From: Calditrichia bacterium
GTDB taxonomy: Bacteria; Calditrichota; Calditrichia; RBG-13-44-9
Direction of reading: 5' to 3'
DNA: 5,264 nucleotides
Assembly: GCA_026991005.1 (NCBI GenBank)
Contig: JALXCH010000369.1
Span: 1 to 5,264 of the forward strand
In this document: one piece after another, positions 1 through 4,277 of the stretch
How positions within the stretch are numbered: position 1 is the first letter of the stretch
Layout of the letters: every line of letters starts with the position of its first letter
The notes under the pieces: model-generated
What the model saw: the letters and a program-made list of their open reading frames with translations, nothing else
What the model was told of the DNA's origin: nothing
Databases searched by the model: none
Program-made: the position numbers and the translations under genes

Positions 1-186
1 GCGCGTCCAGGCAACAATGCGATGCCAGGAAGTCGTTTCCTGTAAATTTCCATCCCGGTCTTTGTAGGAATAGTTCGTTGCCAAACTGAAATTAGCCACG
101 GCGTTTCCACTGGGGGCATAACGCACTTCGGGATCCCCACCCAAACGTCCAATTAAAACTACTTTGTTAACCGTTCCACGAGACAT
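1..186 (-). CDS. ssb: Single-stranded DNA-binding protein SSB, N-terminal part (cut by window edge)
   Basis: The first 62 codons are present and the gene runs off the left edge. The protein begins [20 protein letters not shown], followed by [17 protein letters not shown] and then [10 protein letters not shown]. This is the classic N-terminal half of the bacterial SSB OB-fold: NKVxLIGRLGxDPE, the G-A-F-S-LAT strand, and the W-H-R-I/V strand. SSB coats single-stranded DNA during replication, repair and recombination and recruits partners through an acidic C-terminal tip, which lies outside the window. The ATG at 184-186 is well supported: a GGGAGG Shine-Dalgarno sequence (193-198) sits 6 bases upstream. 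The gene follows the EnvC-like gene on the same strand after 95 AT-rich bases, so it may have its own promoter or be the distal gene of the operon. The usual rpsF/rpsR neighbours are not seen on the visible side. Identification is firm; only full length and C-terminus are unknown. Confidence 0.95.
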   Translation of the reverse strand, partial: MSRGTVNKVVLIGRLGGDPEVRYAPSGNAVANFSLATNYSYKDRDGNLQETTSWHRIVAWTR

Positions 187-192
187 TGCAAT

Positions 193-198
193 CCTCCC
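193..198 (-). promoter_or_regulatory. Ribosome binding site of ssb
   Basis: GGGAGG reads on the minus strand and ends 6 bases before the ssb ATG. It is one of the strongest Shine-Dalgarno matches in the window and fixes the start of ssb. Confidence 0.8.
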
Positions 199-224
199 TT
201 ATATTTTATTGCGATTTCCAGTAA

Positions 225-253
225 ATTTTAACATTTTTTAAGATTAAATACAA
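225..253 (-). promoter_or_regulatory. Possible sigma-70-like promoter for ssb
   Basis: On the minus strand TTGTAT (248-253) and TAAAAT (225-230) are separated by 17 bases, an acceptable -35/-10 pair. The -10 ends 38 bases before the ssb ATG. The whole gap 187-281 is very AT-rich, so chance matches are likely. An alternative pair, TTGAAA (270-275) with TGTATT (247-252), also at 17 bases, is weaker at the -10. No convincing terminator for the EnvC-like gene is seen in the gap, so read-through into ssb is also possible. Confidence 0.3.
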
Positions 254-281
254 TAGATTTTACGGGCATTTTCAACACTAT

Positions 282-1475
282 TTATTTTTTGCTTAACCAT
301 TTTAAAGGATTCAATGGCTTATTGTTCCCATACACTTCAAAATGAAGTTTGGGACCTTCCAGGGAACCGGATTCACCCACCGTACCAATCACCGTTCCGC
401 CCTCTACAAATTCATCCCTGTTCACCAGAACCTGATCCAGATGTGAATACACGGTATAATATCCATCATTGTGGTCAATGATTATTGTATTTCCAAATCC
501 GCTTAAATACGTAATTAAACTGACAACTCCGGAAAATACACAACGCACCTGAGTACCTAAAGGTGCTCGAATATCGATTCCGGTGTTATTCAATACCGTT
601 TTCAATCGGGGATTTCGGTAGCGGCCAAATTTATGAAGTATTTTACCCCGCACCGGCCAATTTAAGCGTCCTTTGTTCCGGGCAAAACTTCCGGTTAATT
701 TCTCCCACTTAATTTTGGTTTTAGTTTCGTAACTACGGTGAGGTCGTTCTTTTTCCAGAGAGGCCAGAAGCTTCCTTAACTTCTCCAGACTTCGTTTCTT
801 ATTTTCAAGTGATTTTTTTAACAGTTGTTTGTTCCGGGTAATTTTCCGCACCAGCAACGACTTTGTTTTGCGCTGCTTTCTCAAACGTTCCTCTTCCCGG
901 TTAAGCTCGTCCAGCAACCGTTGCTTCTCTGCAACCTCGTCATCCAGTTTCCGCTTCCGTTTCATCAGTTCGGCATTCAATCGCTTCAAAGTTTCGTAAT
1001 TCTTACGTTCTGCATTAGCCACAAGTTGAAAATAACGCTGGCGCATCAAAACCGAATGGAAATTCCTTGCCCCCAGAATCCAATCCAGGTGTTTCCCCCG
1101 CTGGTATTTATAGGCAAAAACAACTTCCCGGGAGAAAACCGCTTCCAGCCGTTTTTTCTTCCGCTGAAGGGAATCAATCTGAGTTTCCAGTAAATGAATG
1201 TTCTTCTTTCTCTGGTCAATTTCTTCCTGATAGAGACGGGTCTTCTGGTGAATTAGTGTAATTTGACGATCCAGCTTATCCAGATAAGCACTTTCGGTAC
1301 GCAGTTTGTTTTCAGTAGCATCCAGTTCTTTCTCCAGATCCTGGATCTCTTTTTCAATCCGGGCGAGTTTTTTCTGGAGGGATTCTACGTTTTGAGTAAA
1401 ACCAGGCTGTGCAGCCGCCAACAAAAGCAGGATCACTCCCACGAACATCAAATTTCGACGGCTAATGACGATCAT
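282..1475 (-). CDS. Secreted coiled-coil protein with degenerate LytM/M23 domain, EnvC-like murein hydrolase activator
   Basis: With the ATG at 1473-1475 the product has 397 residues. Order: a signal peptide (basic MIVISRR, then hydrophobic FVGVILLLLAAA), a long Lys/Arg/Glu-rich coiled coil over about residues 30-245, then a C-terminal LytM domain from WPVRGKILHKFG (about 273) to the end. The coiled coil includes RQRYFQLVANAERKNYETLK, which resembles the equivalent stretch of EnvC. In catalytic LytM enzymes the ligands are the His and Asp of HxxxD and the last His of HLH, with two further catalytic His. Here HxxxD is NTGID (Asn297, Asp301), YSHL keeps its His (345), and HLHFE is KLHFE (Lys376, His378). 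One zinc ligand and one catalytic His are therefore missing, as expected for a non-enzymatic EnvC/NlpD-type activator of periplasmic amidases that split septal peptidoglycan. The start overlaps the 3' end of the barrel gene by 14 bases, which suggests translational coupling. A GTG at 1512-1514 is an alternative start but lacks a Shine-Dalgarno sequence. Family call is strong; the partner amidase is inferred. Confidence 0.88.
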   Translation of the reverse strand: MIVISRRNLMFVGVILLLLAAAQPGFTQNVESLQKKLARIEKEIQDLEKELDATENKLRTESAYLDKLDRQITLIHQKTRLYQEEIDQRKKNIHLLETQIDSLQRKKKRLEAVFSREVVFAYKYQRGKHLDWILGARNFHSVLMRQRYFQLVANAERKNYETLKRLNAELMKRKRKLDDEVAEKQRLLDELNREEERLRKQRKTKSLLVRKITRNKQLLKKSLENKKRSLEKLRKLLASLEKERPHRSYETKTKIKWEKLTGSFARNKGRLNWPVRGKILHKFGRYRNPRLKTVLNNTGIDIRAPLGTQVRCVFSGVVSLITYLSGFGNTIIIDHNDGYYTVYSHLDQVLVNRDEFVEGGTVIGTVGESGSLEGPKLHFEVYGNNKPLNPLKWLSKK

Positions 1476-2283
1476 TCCCACCCCTGAAAGAAATACCCCA
1501 CAAGTGGGTTTCACCTAATTGAAAATGATATTGCAGTGCATAATGTAACCGGACATTTCTCTGCTGGAAAACCACCCCCAGCGAAGGAACCCCCGGATAA
1601 CTCTGGAAACCGCTCTGCAGGAAAAAATGGGAATTAATCCGGAAATCGAAACCCACCAGCACATTCACCGGAAATCGCTCCTCCTTTTGAACCACCCCGG
1701 TGAATACAACCTGATTCGAAATGCGAACGACCATCCCCAGGTTCATCTCGGTAGGGATTTCGTGCTGATATCCGTTGAGTGCCGGTTGGTTAATATTCCC
1801 GACAACCATCGAAAAAGTGAGTGGATGCCAGGGCGAATACCGCAATCCCACATCTATCCCAAAAGCTGCTGCACTTCCATATTTTTTAATCTTCAAATAA
1901 TAATTTTTCACATTCAATCCCACTTGTAACACACCATTCCAAAACGCGCGCGAAACATTGAATCCCACCGTTGCTTCCCGGTAAAGGGTATTTCCGAAAC
2001 TCCCCACCATTAATCCGGTAGACCAGCCTTTCCAGCCCGGGAAGTTAGCCACCAGGGAAGCATCATTCAAAACAGAAAAATTAAATGGTTTAAAATAGGA
2101 GATTCCGATTTGAAAGGAAGCTCCGGAAGAGGCGGCGGGATTCCACATAAAACCAACCGAATTCTCCCCCGCTCGGGAAGAAGCCAGATTTCCTCCTGTA
2201 AACACATCCATGCCCGTTAGGTCGAAAGCAGCCATCCCTTGCCACGCCAGAACCAGCAAAACAAGGATGACTGTGAACTTCAT
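1462..2283 (-). CDS. Outer-membrane beta-barrel protein, PorV/PorQ-like
   Basis: The product has 273 residues. It starts with a clear signal peptide (MKFTVILVLLVLAWQGMAA, probable cleavage after residue 19) and is then built almost wholly of alternating hydrophobic/polar stretches rich in Gly and aromatic residues, typical of outer-membrane strands. Early features fit the PorV/PorQ (UPF0164-like) family: a GGNLASSRAGENSVGFMWNPAA stretch (about 30-51; the WNPA motif is at 47-50), later a G-x-DVGLRYSP strand (about 142-151), a VGNINQPAL turn (161-169) and a PTEMNLGM strand (177-184). In Bacteroidetes some relatives serve type IX secretion, but many are of unknown function, and nothing here shows a secretion role. 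The ATG overlaps the TGA of parA as ATGA, with GAGG (2288-2291) 4 bases upstream, so it is probably translated by coupled re-initiation. Its end overlaps the EnvC-like gene. Barrel and export are well supported; the precise family and function are uncertain. Confidence 0.75.
   Translation of the reverse strand: MKFTVILVLLVLAWQGMAAFDLTGMDVFTGGNLASSRAGENSVGFMWNPAASSGASFQIGISYFKPFNFSVLNDASLVANFPGWKGWSTGLMVGSFGNTLYREATVGFNVSRAFWNGVLQVGLNVKNYYLKIKKYGSAAAFGIDVGLRYSPWHPLTFSMVVGNINQPALNGYQHEIPTEMNLGMVVRISNQVVFTGVVQKEERFPVNVLVGFDFRINSHFFLQSGFQSYPGVPSLGVVFQQRNVRLHYALQYHFQLGETHLWGISFRGGNDRH
1481..1485 (-). promoter_or_regulatory. Ribosome binding site that decides the EnvC-like start
   Basis: AGGGG on the minus strand lies 5 bases before the ATG at 1473-1475, inside the coding region of the preceding barrel gene. 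The upstream in-frame GTG (1512-1514) has no purine-rich sequence at proper distance, and starting there would place 13 extra residues before the signal peptide. Confidence 0.55.
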
Positions 2284-3272
2284 GAGGCCTCTTTATTGGG
2301 TTGGTGTTGGCGATAGGGAAACAGCTTCTCCAGAATTTTATTTCGTTCGATAATCAGCGCTTCCTGAAGAACACTACTCACATCAATACGCTCAATTAGA
2401 GTCTGGCTAAAAGAAGAAAGATTTTTTTTGGCCAGTTGCATAATCTGCTCCTGTTCTTCGGGGGCGAGAGCCTCGAAGCGCTGCTGATAATAAGTTCTTT
2501 TTAAGCGTGTTTCGTGATTATCTCGAATGAATTCCTCCACAAAATTTTGATAATCGAACGCTCCAATGGAATTGGGTGCATACTCAAAGATGGTTTGACC
2601 ATAAGCGGAGGCTTCTTTTAAGGTCACATTCTGCCGAATGAAGGCATTGAAGAGCTTGTGAGGGAAATTGCGCTTCAGGATTTTATAAACCTCTCGACTA
2701 TGATTGGTGCGAAAATCGCACATGGTCATCAGCACCCCGCAAAAATTGAGAGAATGATTTAATTTTTCCTTCACCATTCGATAAGTTTCGTAAAGGGGTT
2801 TAATGGCCTTCATGGGGAAGAATTCCGGGGCGACCACCAGAATAAAGTCGGTAGAAGCGGCCAGGGCATTTATGGAAAACAATCCCAGTGCAGGAGGGCA
2901 GTCAATTAAAATATAATCATAATTTTGCATCACCGGAGCTAGGGCATCTCGCAATAAAAATTCCCGGGAAAAAGAATGATAAAGGGTAAGCTCCGCACCC
3001 GCCGTTTCCAGATTGTTGGGCAACAGATGCAGATTCTCGCTGCGTTTTAACACGACTTCGTCGAACTCCGCTTTTCCCTGAAAGAGATGGAGAATGGTAA
3101 GCTCCAGTGCTTCGCTATTGTAGCCCAGATGCTGAGTGAGGTTCCCCTGGGGATCCATATCCACACACAGCACCCGATATCCCTGTTGCGAGAGGTATCC
3201 AGCCACATTGGCCGTGGTGGTGGTTTTTCCACATCCTCCCTTTTGAATGATAAATGAAACAACCCTGGTCAT
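2280..3272 (-). CDS. parA: ParA/Soj-type chromosome partition ATPase (no adjacent parB)
   Basis: This 330-residue protein is a deviant-Walker ATPase. The P-loop KGGCGKTT is at residues 11-18 with signature Lys11, the Walker A' motif VDMDPQGN at 37-44, and the Walker B ILIDCPP at 121-127. RQNVTLKEASAYGQTIFEY at 213-231 matches the conserved C-terminal ParA region. As in Soj it lacks an N-terminal DNA-binding HTH; M1 stands directly before the first strand, so the start is secure. ParA binds DNA non-specifically as an ATP dimer, and ParB-parS complexes move along it to segregate origins. Two parS sites about 1 kb upstream support that role. Soj proteins usually have about 250-260 residues; here about 75 extra residues (255-330, charged and probably helical, e.g. 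PEEQEQIMQLAKKNL) follow the core. The usual downstream parB is missing; an outer-membrane barrel gene overlaps the stop codon. ParA identity is firm. Whether it is the main partition ParA or a paralogue with another cargo is open. Confidence 0.9.
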   Translation of the reverse strand: MTRVVSFIIQKGGCGKTTTTANVAGYLSQQGYRVLCVDMDPQGNLTQHLGYNSEALELTILHLFQGKAEFDEVVLKRSENLHLLPNNLETAGAELTLYHSFSREFLLRDALAPVMQNYDYILIDCPPALGLFSINALAASTDFILVVAPEFFPMKAIKPLYETYRMVKEKLNHSLNFCGVLMTMCDFRTNHSREVYKILKRNFPHKLFNAFIRQNVTLKEASAYGQTIFEYAPNSIGAFDYQNFVEEFIRDNHETRLKRTYYQQRFEALAPEEQEQIMQLAKKNLSSFSQTLIERIDVSSVLQEALIIERNKILEKLFPYRQHQPNKEAS

Positions 3273-3353
3273 AATCTCACCATCTTTCCTGATGTTTTCT
3301 TTATTGAAGCAATTTCACTTATTAAAATTTATGCGGTTTCTTAATTTTGAGCA

Positions 3354-3365
3354 TGACCCTGGTCA
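3354..3365. repeat. Interrupted palindrome TGACC-CT-GGTCA, possible operator
   Basis: Two 5-base arms are separated by 2 bases, 82 bases upstream of the parA start codon and just downstream of the possible promoter. Part of it, ACCCTGGTCA, recurs in direct orientation at 3262-3271, overlapping the parA start codon. The position suits an autoregulatory site, but the arms are short and chance is not excluded. Confidence 0.3.
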
Positions 3366-3380
3366 CAGTACGAAAAATTA

Positions 3381-3409
3381 ATTATCCGCACGATTTCCAC
3401 ACGCAAAGA
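3381..3409 (-). promoter_or_regulatory. Possible promoter for the parA operon
   Basis: On the minus strand TCTTTG (3404-3409) and GATAAT (3381-3386) are separated by 17 bases. The -10 is good (5 of 6 to TATAAT), the -35 is poor. Transcription would give a leader of about 100 bases. The element overlaps the two DnaA-box-like nonamers. Other weak pairs exist in this AT-rich gap, so this is only the best of several candidates. Confidence 0.25.
3382..3401 (+). promoter_or_regulatory. Two tandem DnaA-box-like nonamers
   Basis: TTATCCGCA (3382-3390) and ATTTCCACA (3393-3401) each differ by one base from the DnaA box consensus TTWTCCACA. They have the same orientation and start 11 bases apart, about one helical turn, as in cooperative DnaA binding. 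They lie some 30 bases from the most AT-rich part of the gap. A third match, TTTTCCACA at 3225-3233, fits the consensus perfectly but is explained by the parA Walker A codons. Confidence 0.35.
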
Positions 3410-3451
3410 CTCTCAGGAATCTCGGTCAGGGATTTATTGTTTTTTTATTTA

Positions 3452-3482
3452 TCCTGAAAAATTTTTTCTATAAAAATCAGGA
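3452..3482. repeat. Inverted repeat TCCTGA ... TCAGGA around an A/T core
   Basis: TCCTGA (3452-3457) and TCAGGA (3477-3482) flank 19 bases of almost pure A/T that can form a small inner T5/A5 hairpin. Neither strand has a U-run directly after the outer stem, so it does not look like an intrinsic terminator. The same hexamer recurs at 3287-3292 (TCCTGA) and 3413-3418 (TCAGGA), which makes a protein-binding motif conceivable. Confidence 0.35.
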
Positions 3483-3492
3483 GAAAGAGCAA

Positions 3493-3504
3493 CATTGCGC
3501 AATG
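3493..3504. repeat. Perfect 12-bp palindrome CATTGCGCAATG
   Basis: A perfect 12-base palindrome stands in the AT-rich gap, 75 bases downstream of the rsmG stop and about 220 bases upstream of parA. Its length and symmetry are like those of operators for dimeric regulators. No known operator is recognised with certainty. Confidence 0.4.
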
Positions 3505-3565
3505 GGTTTCTATGCTTTATTTACGGTTTTTCAAAGATAAACAAATGTAGTGAGAGATGCCACTT

Positions 3566-3589
3566 AAAAAAGGTTCCCTCAGGGCTTTT
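3566..3589 (-). terminator. Weak possible terminator at the rsmG stop codon
   Basis: On the minus strand AAAAG-CCC-TGA-GGG-AAC-CTTTT can fold into a short hairpin (5 plus 3 base pairs with a 3-base bulge) followed by T-rich sequence; the T-run has six T. The loop is the rsmG stop codon itself. The stem is weak, so partial termination at most is plausible. Confidence 0.25.
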
Positions 3590-4238
3590 GCAGCATGAAG
3601 AGGCGTAAATCGGCCAATTTGGGTGAAAGGGAATGGAAATAGGGAGGGATAGTCAGGATTTTGCCGGGGATATGGTGTTGTTGTTGGAAATCAAAAAAAT
3701 CCTGCTGGTCGCGGGAGCCTTTCCAGGCCAGGAGTTTTCCCCCTTTTTTCAGCAGGGGACCACTGAGTTCCCACAACATTGCCAGATTCCCCACCGCGCG
3801 AGCGGTTACCATTCCCACCGATTCAATCAAATTAAGCCGGGTAGCTTCTTCCGTGTTGAGTCGTACATTTAATACCAGACAGCGCCCCAACCCCAGCTCC
3901 CGGATCACCCGTTTTAAAAAAAGCGTTTTTTTGCGCACCGAATCCACCAGAATCATCTCCAGGTCTGGGCGCACAATTTTCCAGGGAATTCCCGGGAGTC
4001 CCCCACCGCTGCCCAGGTCCAGCACCGCTTCTCCCACTGGAAGCGAAATAAGCTGCAGAGCAACCAGAGAAGGGACGATGTGGTAGGAAAAAATGCGGGA
4101 TTCGTCCTTTCGGGAAACCAGGTGGATCCGTTGATTAAACTCTCGGAGTAATTTTTCGTAGCGACGTAAGGCTTCTTGCTGGGAGGGAGGAAATTGCGTT
4201 AGAAATTGTTCTATTTCTGGAGTGACAACCTTTTCCAT
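3579..4238 (-). CDS. rsmG: 16S rRNA (guanine527-N7)-methyltransferase RsmG (GidB)
   Basis: From the ATG at 4236-4238 the product has 219 residues, a normal length for RsmG. It is a class I SAM-dependent methyltransferase that makes m7G527 in the 530 loop of 16S rRNA; loss gives low-level streptomycin resistance in several bacteria. Motif I is LDLGSGGGLPG (73-83), motif II is LVDS (97-100) followed by the typical RKKTLFLKRV segment, then TARAVGN (145-151) and LLAWKG (169-174). NQRIHLVSRKDE near residues 35-46 corresponds to the conserved N-terminal N-L-T/S segment. An in-frame GTG at 4248-4250 is a possible earlier start, but it follows the parS palindrome without a Shine-Dalgarno sequence, whereas GGTGGG (4246-4251) lies 7 bases before the ATG. 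The gene lies 39 bases downstream of mnmG, the common gidA-gidB arrangement, and is followed by the 306-base gap before parA. Confidence 0.95.
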   Translation of the reverse strand: MEKVVTPEIEQFLTQFPPSQQEALRRYEKLLREFNQRIHLVSRKDESRIFSYHIVPSLVALQLISLPVGEAVLDLGSGGGLPGIPWKIVRPDLEMILVDSVRKKTLFLKRVIRELGLGRCLVLNVRLNTEEATRLNLIESVGMVTARAVGNLAMLWELSGPLLKKGGKLLAWKGSRDQQDFFDFQQQHHIPGKILTIPPYFHSLSPKLADLRLFMLQKP

Positions 4239-4245
4239 GGAGCAT

Positions 4246-4251
4246 CCCACC
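4246..4251 (-). promoter_or_regulatory. Ribosome binding site that decides the rsmG start
   Basis: GGTGGG on the minus strand ends 7 bases before the ATG at 4236-4238 and abuts the parS core (4252-4265). It favours the ATG over the GTG at 4248-4250. The match is moderate. Confidence 0.45.
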
Positions 4252-4265
4252 GTTTCACGTGAAAC
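4252..4265. promoter_or_regulatory. parS site 1 (ParB/Spo0J centromere sequence)
   Basis: GTTTCACGTGAAAC is the perfect 14-bp core of the universal chromosomal parS. With flanking bases (4251-4266) it matches 15 of 16 positions of TGTTTCACGTGAAACA. It lies in the 39-base gap between mnmG and rsmG, directly next to the rsmG ribosome binding site. ParB loads here as a clamp and spreads; ParA then moves the complex. Confidence 0.93.
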
Positions 4266-4277
4266 AAACCCCCACCC

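Larger units (their letters stand above)
3273..3578. other. 306-base AT-rich intergenic region between rsmG and parA
   Basis: I see no convincing gene in this gap. The middle part, 3431-3480, has only 8 G/C in 50 bases. It holds several short ordered elements: a 12-bp perfect palindrome (3493-3504), the inverted pair TCCTGA/TCAGGA (3452-3482), two tandem DnaA-box-like nonamers (3382-3401), an interrupted palindrome (3354-3365) and a possible parA promoter (3381-3409). The region must contain the parA operon promoter unless parA is co-transcribed with rsmG. Origin function is possible because mnmG, rsmG, parA and parS commonly lie near oriC, but this is not shown. Confidence 0.6.

Noticed and set aside
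825..1193. Plus-strand open frame of 122 codons inside the EnvC-like gene
   Set aside because: It runs antisense to a coiled-coil gene with clear family features; its translation is low-complexity Phe/Leu/Gln-rich with no recognisable domain. It is a shadow of the real gene.
215..1196. 12-base direct repeat TTTCCAGTAAAT at 215-226 and 1185-1196
   Set aside because: About one such repeat is expected by chance in a window of this size; one copy is coding and the other is not, and nothing links them.
1476..1514. Upstream GTG start for the EnvC-like gene, adding 13 residues
   Set aside because: No Shine-Dalgarno sequence precedes the GTG, it would lengthen the overlap with the barrel gene to 53 bases, and it adds residues ahead of a normal signal peptide.
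3225..3233. TTTTCCACA as an independent perfect DnaA box
   Set aside because: It is the reverse complement of the codons for Cys-Gly-Lys in the ParA Walker A motif, so coding constraint explains it; kept only as supporting context.
3452..3482. AT-rich inverted repeat considered as an intrinsic terminator
   Set aside because: The outer stem is only 6 bp with a 19-base loop region, and neither strand has a U-run directly after it.
3661..4086. Plus-strand open frame of 141 codons opposite rsmG
   Set aside because: RsmG is unmistakable on the minus strand; the antisense product is Ser/Pro/Arg-rich without domain features.
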